Of a stretch of 64,000 nucleotides of DNA, positions 11,832 through 21,324 are shown piece after piece. The stretch is from Viridothelium virens (lineage: Eukaryota; Ascomycota; Dothideomycetes; Trypetheliales; Trypetheliaceae), in assembly GCA_010094025.1 (NCBI GenBank), contig ML991804.1:248001-312000 (forward strand), given 5' to 3'. Position 1 is the stretch's first letter. Every line of letters starts with the position of its first letter. The position numbers and the translations under genes were made by a program. Under the pieces are notes generated by a model. The model saw nothing but the letters and a program-made list of their open reading frames with translations. It did not search any database and was not told the DNA's origin.

Positions 11832-13112
11832 TCAATTCACGAGCTCACCACCCAGCTCCATCCCCAATCCATCCCCCTTCCCTCGCTCCAACCCCGCACC
11901 CAATCCCGGGCTCGCCCCAGGTGGAAGCCTTGGCGAGAAATTGAGCTTCCTGCGGGCCTCCCGTGCCGCCAGCGGTGTCCTCGCCGAGGCAGCAGCGGTA
12001 GGCGTGCGCGACCAAGGCCCCTGAGCCGGGCTCGGCGTTATATTGACAAAGTCAGCGAAGTTGAAGTTTTGGGAGGGCGTGTTGAGGCCGAAGCCCAGGA
12101 ATGCGCTGCCGGGACCGCCCGGTGTTGACATCATGGAGGATGGGAGTGGGGTGTGTTTGGTCGGTGGGGTCGAGGGTGGGTAGACGCGGGTCTTTTGGTT
12201 GGTGTTGGAGGCAGAGGATGGGTGGGCGGGAGAGGGAGAGGTGGCGAGGAAGAGGAGGAGGTCGGCGCCTTCTTCGCCGGTCTTGGGAGTGCGGGACATG
12301 GTGACGTTCTGGGAGGACCTGGAAAGCAGGCGACTTTGGCGGGAGCCTCCGGGGGGAGGGGTGCAGGGAGGGGAGGAGTGGATTTGGGAGGAGTTCAGTT
12401 GGAAAGAATGGGTTGGCAGGTCCTGCTCATCATCGTCGTCCGAGATTGATGGGGATAGTTCGTCGGGTATCGTAGAGGAATTTGATACAAAGGAGAAGTT
12501 GGATACTTTTGAGGATTTGGGTGGGTCGTAGCGGTTGTGTTTGACAGGCGAAGATTCAGGTAGTTGGAACGTGCTTTTCCACGAAGGCTTCGTGTGATTT
12601 GCCGAGCGAAGTCTTCTGCGTCCATAAGATGCGGAAGCTGGACGCTGAATTTGTTGTTGGTATTTCGAGCGTTTCGTCTGTCCGTACATACTTCCCCCCG
12701 ATCCGGTAAGACCATCGGAGAACATGGGTGCAGTGAGGGGCGAGGAGCTGAAGTGGAAGCGATCCGAAACACTAGAAGAGGAGTCGGATAGGGTGTCGTT
12801 GCTCGATGTTGGACGCTTCCTCTTAAGCTCTTTTTCCTCAATCTTCTCGATGCTGAGGTGCTCCCATCCATTCTTGACCTTCAGATTGGCAAGGGCGAGG
12901 CGGTCTTGGAGTGCTCGGGTCATCTGTGGAATTGTTAGCTCAAAATTAAAGACTAGAGGCAAGGGCATTGAGTCGACCTTTGACACCTGAGCCCGCTTGA
13001 GAACTTTATTAGCGACATCGCCGGCTTGCTCAACATGATCCATTTGGTGGAAGTAGTGGGTCGAGGACGTAGTAGAACCATCAAGGGAGGGGCTGATGTA
13101 GGAGCAACTCAT
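11832..13112 (-). CDS. Whi5/Nrm1-like G1/S transcriptional repressor, 405 aa
   Basis: Two exons, 12987-13112 and 11832-12923, joined across a 63-nt intron whose length is a multiple of three, so the frame stays open if it is retained. The intron has donor CAG/GTGTCA and a textbook GAGCTAACAATTCCACAG branch and acceptor. Splicing removes 21 residues and brings the N-terminus next to residues 43-75, LQDRLALANLKVKNGWEHL plus a following acidic/basic segment. This matches the short Whi5 domain (RLxxAxxKxxxGW) of the Whi5/Nrm1 family. The rest is Ser/Pro-rich and likely disordered, with several SP/TP sites suited to CDK phosphorylation. A C-terminal island NFADFVNITPSPAQGPW could be the motif that binds the G1/S factors. 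Members of this family restrain SBF/MBF transcription. The promoter carries MCB-like boxes. Assignment rests on the short domain, so it is probable rather than certain. Confidence 0.68.
   Translation of the reverse strand: MSCSYISPSLDGSTTSSTHYFHQMDHVEQAGDVANKVLKRAQVSKVDSMPLPLVFNFELTIPQMTRALQDRLALANLKVKNGWEHLSIEKIEEKELKRKRPTSSNDTLSDSSSSVSDRFHFSSSPLTAPMFSDGLTGSGGSMYGQTKRSKYQQQIQRPASASYGRRRLRSANHTKPSWKSTFQLPESSPVKHNRYDPPKSSKVSNFSFVSNSSTIPDELSPSISDDDDEQDLPTHSFQLNSSQIHSSPPCTPPPGGSRQSRLLSRSSQNVTMSRTPKTGEEGADLLLFLATSPSPAHPSSASNTNQKTRVYPPSTPPTKHTPLPSSMMSTPGGPGSAFLGFGLNTPSQNFNFADFVNITPSPAQGPWSRTPTAAASARTPLAAREARRKLNFSPRLPPGASPGLGAGLERGKGDGLGMELGGELVN
12924..12986 (-). other. 63-nt in-frame intron of the Whi5-like gene
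   Basis: GTGTCA donor, CTAAC branch site 9-10 nt before the CAG acceptor. Because it is 3n and has no stop in frame, automatic gene finding would translate through it. Retention would insert 21 residues immediately before the Whi5-like domain. Confidence 0.75.
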
Positions 13113-14396
13113 AGTAGCGGGGAACGGACGATGGTTGGCTGAGTCAGGAGTTGAATAGCAGTTTCGATATTGAGCGTACCGATCTTAGCATCGATCTCGA
13201 TGGGAGAGGAGCAGGTTAAAAGGCAGCTGCAAAGGGAGGCAGAGCGAAGGGTTGGGGCTGGTCCCAGTGCCGCCGGCCTGACAAAGATCGAGATGCAGTA
13301 CCTTAACAAATGGTATAATTTGACGATAACTTTGTGCAGCGGCAGCAAACGGCACACATGAGGCATAGGCACAGGCACAGGCACATAAATCTAGAATGAG
13401 TTTATCCAAGTTTGCACGGCAGATGGGCGGTTGCGGAGCACCTAAACTTGGCACGGGCGGGATTGGTGGGTTCATTGGCTAAAATTCGACGCGAACCCTG
13501 ACGCGTTAAGCAGCCACCGCGTTTTATCATCCTGCTCCAACACTCCAATTGTGAATCCTGACGGCATTCAAAGCCTGGCCAAATGCAGATCTTGCTTGGC
13601 TACGCATTGGCTTCGCATTTCTGTTTTGCTAGAAGCCCATGTTGAAACTTCTGCTATCACTCGTATTGCCATTTTTGTAAGGTGCCAGGATATCCTGACC
13701 ATTTCTATCACAACGCCATGGTCCTTATCACAATTTCTCCGTCGGACAAACTGTAAATCTACGACATGCCCCAATGTGCGCGAGAGTGATTGGGCATGTG
13801 AATGAGCAGCCTATGAACCTCCTCGCCTGACAAGCACGTTTTTGACATAACTCTAAACAGCTCGAGGTCGTACATCGTCGTTTGGGGCCGTTTTGAAGGC
13901 TGTCGGAATAATGATACGATTATATTTGTAGCCATTGTATGTCCACGACTTGAACCTCACTGAGAACGCCGTACTTATGGCTTTTTATCAATTGGTCGAA
14001 CCGAAAAATTATGTCAGGGCATGAGATCAAAGCCCTTGTGTTGTATGGGGGTTCCTCTGTTTGAATTGACAGCCCAGCCTTTGCATGCCAACAACAAAAT
14101 TCAGATATACATTGCTACCATTCTATCCTCCAATGCTTCAAAGGGGATTTATTTCAGCGTGTCTATAAAAGCCATCTATATTCCCATATCGTTATGAATT
14201 ATACTCCGTTAGTGATAAGGTACGAAGGGACCCAGAATGCCTGGCCGAGAAGTCTCAAAACACGTCCATTGCCATAGTCCGAGTTGACCTTTATTCGGCC
14301 AGAGACTGACTGCAGGATCTCATAGATCTCTATGAGGGTGGCCTTGGTGGCAATATCGGCTGCGGTAGAGAAGTTTAGCAGCATGTGTTTCGCTGT
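13113..14396. other. Intergenic: promoter of the Whi5-like gene, 3' side of the FSH hydrolase
   Basis: 1.28 kb between two minus-strand genes. It holds the MCB-like pair at 13489-13506. A 61-codon frame at 14199-14384 begins 12 nt after the hydrolase stop and has a protein-like composition, but no family is recognised and it is not called. Confidence 0.55.
13489..13506. promoter_or_regulatory. MCB-like pair in the promoter of the Whi5-like gene
   Basis: ACGCGAA (13489-13495) is followed 5 bp later by ACGCGT (13501-13506), about 380 bp upstream of the start codon at 13112. ACGCGT is the MBF core element. In budding and fission yeast NRM1 is itself an MBF target that closes a negative feedback loop, so such sites upstream of a Nrm1-like gene make sense. 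Single ACGCGT hexamers occur elsewhere in the window, so the argument rests on the pairing and the position. Confidence 0.4.
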
Positions 14397-15155
14397 TTAT
14401 TGCGCTGTAATGGTCGTCTGAGTCTCTACCACATCTCTAACGGCATCAACGATCTTCTGTACGTCTTTTTGTTTGATTGGCACCCGGTGTTCACCATCCC
14501 ATTCAACGAGTCTGGTAGAGGCGGGATCGCAATACTCGTGGAGCAATTTTCTGTGCAGGTGGAGTCCCACATCGTTCAAGCCGTGGACGTGTACCGACGG
14601 TAATGAGAGTATATGAGAGCGGTCGTTTTTCGATGTGTCGAATCCTTCTGACACGTCTCCAGCAGATACAAGCCCGGGAGATTCAGTCAGAGAGCTCATA
14701 GACACCAGGGGGCACCGTCCTGCCAGCAGCACGGCAAATTGATACTGTGTAGATGCTGATCCAGTAGCCTTCATCTGCGCTTCCTGCTCGTATAGTAGAC
14801 TGGCTGCAAGTTTGGCACCTTGGGAGAAGCCCATCAGTCCTACGATTGGTCCAGTTCCTTCGTCGCTATTCGCGCATGTTTCTAATGCGTATTTTATTTC
14901 TTCCACAGCGCTTTCAGCATCCGTCGCCGGGTGTTCTGGTAGCCAACGGAGCCATCTTCGGAAAGGACCCCAATCCTGATATACTGGTATGATAGCTGCG
15001 TGAGGATCGCAAAAGTAGGGTCCATCTGCGAAGATGAAGCGAAACTCGGGAAGCGCTTTGATGATGGAACGGGCTTGTGCTTTGAAGATCGCGCCAGTCA
15101 CGCCGCCGCCATGCAAGCAGAGGATACGGTTTCTAGTGTCGGGTATTCCATTCAT
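14397..15155 (-). CDS. FSH-family serine hydrolase (alpha/beta hydrolase), 252 aa
   Basis: A single-exon gene of the FSH1 family (PF03959). The N-terminal strand ILCLHGGG forms the oxyanion-hole loop. The nucleophile elbow is GFSQG with Ser111. The acid is Asp195 (VHGLND) and the base His223 (DGEHRVP), giving the expected order Ser-Asp-His and usual length. The segment around WGPFRRWLRWLPEHP resembles the FSH hydrolases that sit in fungal polyketide clusters (the LovG/CitA type, which release or trim acyl chains), more than housekeeping Fsh1. No polyketide synthase is present in the window, so the substrate is unknown. There is no signal peptide, so it is probably cytosolic. The next gene upstream on the same strand is a small-molecule tautomerase. 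Start chosen at 15155 because the domain begins ten residues later. Confidence 0.9.
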   Translation of the reverse strand: MNGIPDTRNRILCLHGGGVTGAIFKAQARSIIKALPEFRFIFADGPYFCDPHAAIIPVYQDWGPFRRWLRWLPEHPATDAESAVEEIKYALETCANSDEGTGPIVGLMGFSQGAKLAASLLYEQEAQMKATGSASTQYQFAVLLAGRCPLVSMSSLTESPGLVSAGDVSEGFDTSKNDRSHILSLPSVHVHGLNDVGLHLHRKLLHEYCDPASTRLVEWDGEHRVPIKQKDVQKIVDAVRDVVETQTTITAQ

Positions 15156-15677
15156 AACGTGCTTTGGGAGGAAGAATCAGTGTCCAACTCTTGTCCGACC
15201 TTTAGTAGGAGAATTAATCGAAAGGCCGCGTTGATCGAAACAGAATGTAATCCTTAATTGTTCGCGTATGGGGGGAAGTAGAGTTGAGAAAGAGCAATGA
15301 CGAAGTGGTAGAAGGGAACTTTCTCGGCCACCATGTCGCATTTACCCGTCGGTGACCACACCAAAAGCAAGTCTCTTGTCAGCAGAAATAATCATGAGGC
15401 TGAGGTTGGCGAAAAGGTCGTTGGCTCCGAAAGCTTCGGCGCAGCTACACGGAGTCCGGGACTCCGTTAAGCTTTCACCTTTTCATCCTCTCTTATCACA
15501 ACACCCCACCACCCCGTACCCCACAGTATCCGCACCCACCTCCACTATCGTGGGGTGGTAGTGTGGCTACTTGTAGGTACCTGGTGAGATAATTGCTTTT
15601 CCCTTTGTCTCATCTCGTCTATCTACAGCTACCTAAGGTATAATATTCACATATACCGACCGACACATGGTCTCGTC
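15156..15677. other. Intergenic between tautomerase and FSH hydrolase
   Basis: 522 bp serving as the hydrolase promoter and the tautomerase 3' region. It contains C-rich sequence near 15500-15535 (ACACCCCACCACCCC) and G-rich sequence near 15548-15562 that can partly pair with it. No gene. Confidence 0.55.
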
Positions 15678-16320
15678 TTATGCCATCCAGCTCGACTCTT
15701 TGTTCTTAGTGATACTGATATCAGCAAAGTCTGCTCTGGTCCTTAGCTCTTCCATAAGCCCCTTCATATCTTCGTCCCCGTCGTTAGCAAGGGCTTGGAA
15801 CTCGCTCCAGTGCGCTTGTAACCACTTCTTCTCCTCTCCAGCCTGGTCGGTGTCAAAATATCAATCTCTGTCTCGCTCGAAAAGACGAGGTGCGCTTACC
15901 TGAGGCCTGAAAAAGCCGGACTCCAGAGCTGTTGTCAGGCACGATTCTATCCAGACTGCTCTCAGTTCCTGTTCTGGCCCCTTTCCTACAATCTGCTCCC
16001 ATGTCCTGACAATTGCGCTACAATGATCGTTGTACAACTCGATAGATCTGTTTTCTCCAGACCGACATCTTAAAATTATGCGATTGTACTTCCTAAGGAT
16101 ACCTCCACGAAATACCTGCGAGGTTTAGTAGCGGCCACAACACGATAAGCAGAAATAGACATTCACTTGCCTTTTGAGGCGTGACGTCGGAATAGCGAAC
16201 ATTAATAAAATATGATGGTGTTCCAAATCTTTCTGCATGAATCCGTGTGATCACCTTAGCCAGCTGCTCTTGGGTTTGATCCGTAAGCGGAGTGACATAT
16301 TCGACGTCGTAAAGGGGCAT
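15678..16320 (-). CDS. Tautomerase_3-family enzyme (cis-CaaD-like), 176 aa
   Basis: Three exons: 16171-16320, 15900-16115 and 15678-15842. Intron 1 (55 nt) is a GC-AG intron with the strong consensus AAAAG/GCAAGT; intron 2 (57 nt) is normal GT-AG. No GT donor nearby keeps the frame. The protein begins with Met-Pro, and Pro2 becomes the N-terminal catalytic proline after Met removal. The order MPLYDVEYV, then His28, then FINVRYSDV, then VFRGGILRKYNRI with several Arg, matches Tautomerase_3 proteins (PF14832), a family that includes cis-3-chloroacrylic acid dehalogenase. The usual length for the family is about 150 residues; here a charged C-terminal tail extends it. Likely a cytosolic small-molecule tautomerase or hydratase of unknown substrate. 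An upstream in-frame ATG would add 30 residues and bury the proline, so it was rejected. Confidence 0.82.
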
Positions 16321-16715
16321 ATCGAAATTCTCCGTTTTGAGTCTAGTAAAATCTACTTTCAATATGCCATAGAACAAGCTTGGGGATACTGGAATTTGTC
16401 GCCTCAACATCGTGAATAGTTAGTAAACTTCAGACATTACCGAGGTACAAAGCTATGACCGAGAGCCTGATCATGGACTGTCACAGCTGAGAACAGGAAG
16501 GCTGCTTCAACAGATCGCCTTGCTGTCCCACGAATCTTTGAAGACTATCAGTCTATGGTCCTGAGGTGTTCCTCCTAAATCTGGAAGACCTGTTCATTCA
16601 CTTCTCTTGGTCAGCCACGATGCCAACGTGAACGGCATGGCGACGCAGATATTCTCCTCAATAGCAGCGCTACAATGCAAGAAGACATATACATTGATTA
16701 TGGCTAAACAATTGT
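16321..16715. other. Intergenic between PEX7 and the tautomerase
   Basis: 395 bp that hold the PEX7 3' UTR and the tautomerase promoter. I see no repeats and no further gene. Confidence 0.55.
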
Positions 16716-17826
16716 TTAGCTGCCCATGAACGCTCTGACATCCCAGACCATCAGCCGAGAGTCCCAGCCAGTACTCGCACACCAACCTTCCGCCCCGAAC
16801 AAACACCAGTCAACCCCTGTCACGAATTCCGTATGGTTCCCCATTCTGCCCATCTCCTTTCCTCCGCCGAATGAGAGTGGCTCTCCCCCAGCCAGAGCCT
16901 CCTCGTTGCTGCCATCCGTCCATATACGACACGTCATATCATAGCTGGCGCTCAACAGCAAATCCGGCAAGTGCGGACTCCAGCTGATCCTCCTGACGGC
17001 GTAATCGTGCCCTTGCATGACAGCTCTGGGCCCTTGTCCCGGAGCTCGAATGTCGAAGACTCGGATCGCACGGTCGACACCTGCAGTTGCTATAACGCCA
17101 TCCCGATACTTGTTCCAGTCATGCGTCAATGCTTCACTTGGCGGTACACCCTGAGCGGGAGCGATACCAGGCCCGGCTTTTGGGGGCGCGTGAATCGGAA
17201 GAGCGAGGACAAGATGGTTGCTTGCGCTCGCGGGTGTACGAAGGTCAAATAAGCGCAGATGACTATCACTGCTCACAGCGCTCAGTACGCTTGGACTGAA
17301 TGGACTGAATTGCGCAGAGTAGGTGCAGCTGTGGGTGGGAAGCGTCGCAATGGAGGATTCGGCGGTCGGATTCCATATCTTGATACATCCGTCCCAAGAA
17401 GACGATAGGAAAGTCTCTTTGGAGACAAGATTCCAGTGGACTGAGAAAACCTCTCGAGCATGTTCAGACCAGGAGGCGATGGGAAATTCGGGAAGGGAGA
17501 TGTCAAAGAGCTTGACACTTCCGTCACCACTAGCGGTAAGGATTTGGTTTTCGTGAGCTTCGGACCATGTTAGGTCGAAGAGACCATCTTGAGTATCAAA
17601 CCTGGCCTGTGTCAGTCAATGCCAGTTTTAAATTTGTTTCCAATACCCAGAAAACGCTTTACCATTTCTCTGCTACGATACCGTTAGGCGTCAGCCCTAA
17701 TATATACAATCTCCCATTTCCGACCAGACCAAAATTCGCAGAAGCTGCGACAGCAATGCGAGAGTCGAAGTATGGCGAGTACTTGACCCCGTATCCGTTG
17801 AAGGGCTGAGTATTGAATTCTAGCAT
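16716..17826 (-). CDS. PEX7: Peroxin-7, PTS2 receptor (WD40), 349 aa
   Basis: Two exons, 17663-17826 and 16716-17601, with a 61-nt intron in phase 2 (total 1050 nt). The N-terminus MLEFNTQPFNGYGVKYSPY is the typical Pex7 opening. Six to seven WD40 blades follow, with repeats ending in KLFDI, KIWN, RLFDL, RVFDI, RIW and MVWDV. Pex7 is a cytosolic receptor that binds matrix proteins carrying an N-terminal PTS2 signal and delivers them to the peroxisome docking complex, in fungi together with a Pex20-type co-receptor. Length and blade order fit the family. An Ala/Pro-rich insertion (around PPKAGPGIAPAQGVPP) between blades is longer than in yeast. It is divergent from the AlkB gene across 689 bp. 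Confidence 0.93.
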
Positions 17827-18515
17827 TTTTCGTTGAGGTTCGAGCGTGTGCTGGACACGTCAGAATGTCCTGCGCGGTTCAGCCCATACCCATATTTCGC
17901 TGAGTTCATCGGTGCAGACGCAGGTGAGCCCTCGTTGTTCGTAACCGAGAAAGGCACTTCATGACTCTATCTCTACCAGTCCAATGATAAATGCTGAAGC
18001 CGAGAATGAGCAAAGTGTGGAGGAAGGACGAGACCGAGGCCGAAAGTCGAAGTGGGGCATCTAGCTAGCGTATGCACAAAAAGGCTATTTCGTAATCCCA
18101 AGCCAAAAATCATTGTTCTCGCGCAGTACCTTATGTATAAATCTCACTAGAATTCGGTATCGAGCTGAGGCTCAATACCGGAAAGATCAAACAAGAACAA
18201 GCGAGATGTGATTGTCTTTCTTCTGAGCCTCAAATGCCAGGACTAACCCATTTCGGCAATATTCCTAAAGCGGATGATGATACCTAGACTAGATTGTCCT
18301 AAACTGCCACTAAAGTCGGCTCATGGGTTATTGCCTTGACACGAACAGCATCATAAGGTCCTCTTAATCCTCCAGGGTTAACGCAAGTGATCAGGCTTTC
18401 AATCTATCGAAGAATTTCCAGAATTGTCTCATCTCTCCTTTCCATTCCACAGCGAAGCTCTCGGTTCTTGTCTAACCATTCAATCGATACAATGAGCCCA
18501 TCATGAGTCAGAATC
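17827..18515. promoter_or_regulatory. Divergent promoter region PEX7 / AlkB-like gene
   Basis: 689 bp between two outward-facing start codons; it must contain both promoters. I cannot point to a specific motif. Confidence 0.5.
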
Positions 18516-20036
18516 ATGGATACATTCGTATCAAGAAAACGTCGACGGGTCTCAGGAGACCAAGCAATTATAGAAAGAGCGGACCCTCCGGTGGACGATG
18601 ACAATGATTCCACCGATTTCAAACTGGCTATCCTGACGTCATTATACCCATCTGTAGATCAACAAATTCTCTTAGAGGCTCTCTTGTCTGCAGACGGATC
18701 CGTAGAAGAAGCGTCGAAATCACTTGCACCAAGTGGCCTACCAAGTGACCTACCAAGACCACCACGAAAGGACACGATAGGTTATCAATCTTCTCTAACT
18801 TCATTCACTCTTCCTCGAGATTCCAAGTCCATATCACCGAACAAAAAGAGACACCTTACAAAGAACGGCAAGACTTTGCATTTGTTTGCGCCGGAAGACA
18901 TCGAAAATTACACACCATGCTCAATCGTCCACAATTTTCTTCCCACGACCCAGGCCGATGCCATTCTCCGGGAACTACTCGGGGAAGCCCCCAGTTTTCG
19001 CAAGGCGACATTCAAACTCTTTGAGCGGGAAGTCAGCAGCCCGCATACAATGGCATTCTACGTCGACAGCTTGGAAGAGGAGCAAGCCCAAAAGACCGAC
19101 TACGTCTACAACGGAAGCAGAATCGAAGATGTCCGAAGGTCGCTGCCGGAAATGCGACGCGTTGCGGCCATCGTCCAAGACGCAGTGAACAAGGAAATTC
19201 AAAGACGCATCCGAGACCATTATCCCGATGGCAAGAAACTGAAATATCAATCGCCCCACGAATGGAGGTCCAATGCCTCCTTCGTCAACTGTTACGACGG
19301 CCCAGGCGAAAACGTCGGCTACCATTCCGACCAACTCACCTACATTGGCCCCCGCGCCATCATCGGCAGTCTCTCGCTCGGCGTCGCGCGCGAGTTTCGC
19401 GTCCGGCGCATCGTCGCTCGAGACGACGAGTCCCACCTCGACGGCGGCCATGCCAGTCGGGCGGACGCGGAAGGTCAAATTGCCATTCATCTGCCGCACA
19501 ACTCGCTGCTCGTCATGCACGCCGAGATGCAGGAGGAGTGGAAGCACAGCATTGCGCCGAGCCAGGCGATCGATCCGCATCCGGTGGCGGGGAGCAAGAG
19601 GATCAATGTCACGTATCGGTGCTACAAGGAGCATCTCAATCCGCAGTGGACGCCTAAGTGTCGGTGCAACATCCCGGCGGTGTTGAGGTGTGTGCAGAAG
19701 AAAAAGGAGAATAGGGGTCGATATGTAAGCGAGTCGATTTTGTTTCTCCCTTGAAACTTTGTTCTCCGTTCATGCCAACGGCCCAGTTTTGCTGATGCTT
19801 ACGAAGATGTGGATGTGCCATGCTTCATATACGCCTGGACAGGAAGGGTGAGTACATATCATTCTGCATGGACATGACAGGGTAGCATAGGTTGACAGCT
19901 GTCCAGATGCACCTACTTCCAATTCGCCGAATTTGATGACGATGGTGAACCTCCGTGGGCGAAAAGGGTGAAGAACACTGCAATGAGCATGAATGCTGAT
20001 AACCTTGTTGAAAACGTCACACGTGAGATAGCCTAG
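18516..20036 (+). CDS. CUE-AlkB-GRF protein: 2-oxoglutarate/Fe(II) dioxygenase, 459 aa
   Basis: Three exons: 18516-19724, 19807-19847 and 19907-20036 (introns 82 and 59 nt; total 1380 nt). Residues about 35-70 (FKLAILTSLYPSVD through EEASKSL) form a CUE ubiquitin-binding domain with LYP in place of MFP. Residues about 130-370 are an AlkB-type dioxygenase. The iron ligands are His270 and Asp272 (GYHSD) and His344 (EWKHS), and the 2-oxoglutarate arginines are Arg362 and Arg368 (RINVTYR). The last 75 residues are a GRF zinc finger, with Cys384, Cys392, Cys407 and Cys418 and the signature GQEGCTYFQFAEFDDDG. This finger appears only after splicing; reading through the first intron gives a false C-terminus. 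AlkB enzymes remove alkyl groups from DNA or RNA bases, and GRF fingers bind single-stranded nucleic acid. It is likely nuclear and an ALKBH2/3-type repair enzyme. Confidence 0.93.
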
Positions 20037-21324
20037 TACTCCGTAGCTCCACATAGGTTTCGAGCACGAATCAAATGTAAGACATGTCTTTTCCATGTGG
20101 TCCCGTAGTATGAGGAGTTCCCTATTTTAGAACGACGGTTGTTATCTAAACGGTCCCATGTGCCACGAAAGCCTTTGACTGGGATATGAATTCGGCATCT
20201 TCATGATAGTCTAAGCAATGATGGCAATGTTGTCTCCCATGGTTGGTAGTGACGGAATGGCGTTAGACGAGCCCCAAAGGGGAAGAATCTTCCCGCGTAG
20301 CGGTGAAGGACGCGCTCCAGTGGGAGTACTGCATCAGGCGGTACAATGCAGACTCCACTATTCGGTGTCCCCTTTTACCACAGAACCCGCAGCCCCACTA
20401 TGCACACCCGGAAAGGCGTGTTTCAGGAGACGCCAGTCGTCAGACGTGGCGATAATTGGTAAATCTCCAGATTCAAGACACACAAAACAGGTGTGGAAGC
20501 GTTTAAGCTGCATTCATTTGACATCAGCCTGGGGGATGTAAGTTGAAACAGTGTTGTGATGCATTGGATCCAGCCGTTTGGCGATCTGTGTATCCGAATC
20601 GCAAAAGCTTGCATGCGCCAAGCCTCGCTTACATCTACATAAGGACTCTACAAGGACAGCGATCAGCCGCCTCTAAGAAGCTAAGGTAATCAATCAACAG
20701 AAGAAAACAAAAAGGAGTCGGTCTGCTTTGCGTCCCAAGTGACCACAGCAGAAACTGACTCGACAGACGCTGCTCATGCATCACAACGCCCCAAAAAAAT
20801 AATGGAACGACTGGGTCGGCTGCATCATGGCCCAGCCCAATCTGATGCAACTCGGCCCACCCACAACCAAACTGTTCGAAGCTCCGGTAAATCCGCCGGA
20901 TTAAGAGGCGAAGAAGGCTAAAACCTCAAGCGGGGACAAATTTCCCCACGATATTTTTACATCTCTGCGACATAAAAATCAAAACGCCTTGCGTGTGCAG
21001 ATCATGTGTGAAGAAGAAAAAAGAAAAAAAACCCAAAAAGTGTGGGACCGAGCGAATCTGCAGGTGCTGCGCTCGGTCCAAGAAATCCAAAGATCCGAAC
21101 CTCGGATATCCCTAAGAAAGCCAAATCTAGTTGCAGAAAGGGTATATAGTCGAATGTGCATGCAACATGTACATGAACCCCAAAATGTGATGGGCCTAAG
21201 TCTTGTGGCCCGAATGAGAAAAGCTATGGACGTGGAAGGAAAGCCTCGCGTGCTTGAAGCGGTAAGGATTCGGTAGACGTTATATCGCAGTATGTAGCAG
21301 TGATGATGATGATAATGATGAAAT
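20037..21324. other. Tail-to-tail intergenic region
   Basis: 1.29 kb between the 3' ends of the AlkB-like gene and the 476-aa gene. An ACTCCGTA octamer sits at 20038-20045 directly after the AlkB stop, and a short GAT repeat at 21301-21321. Open frames here are short and lie antisense to each other; none is supported. Confidence 0.55.

Noticed and set aside
14199-14384. 61-codon minus-strand frame just after the FSH hydrolase
   Set aside because: Protein-like composition but no family, no splice signal joining it to the hydrolase, and the hydrolase is already full length.
15678-16410. Upstream ATG at 16410 as tautomerase start
   Set aside because: It would place 30 unrelated residues before the catalytic N-terminal proline.
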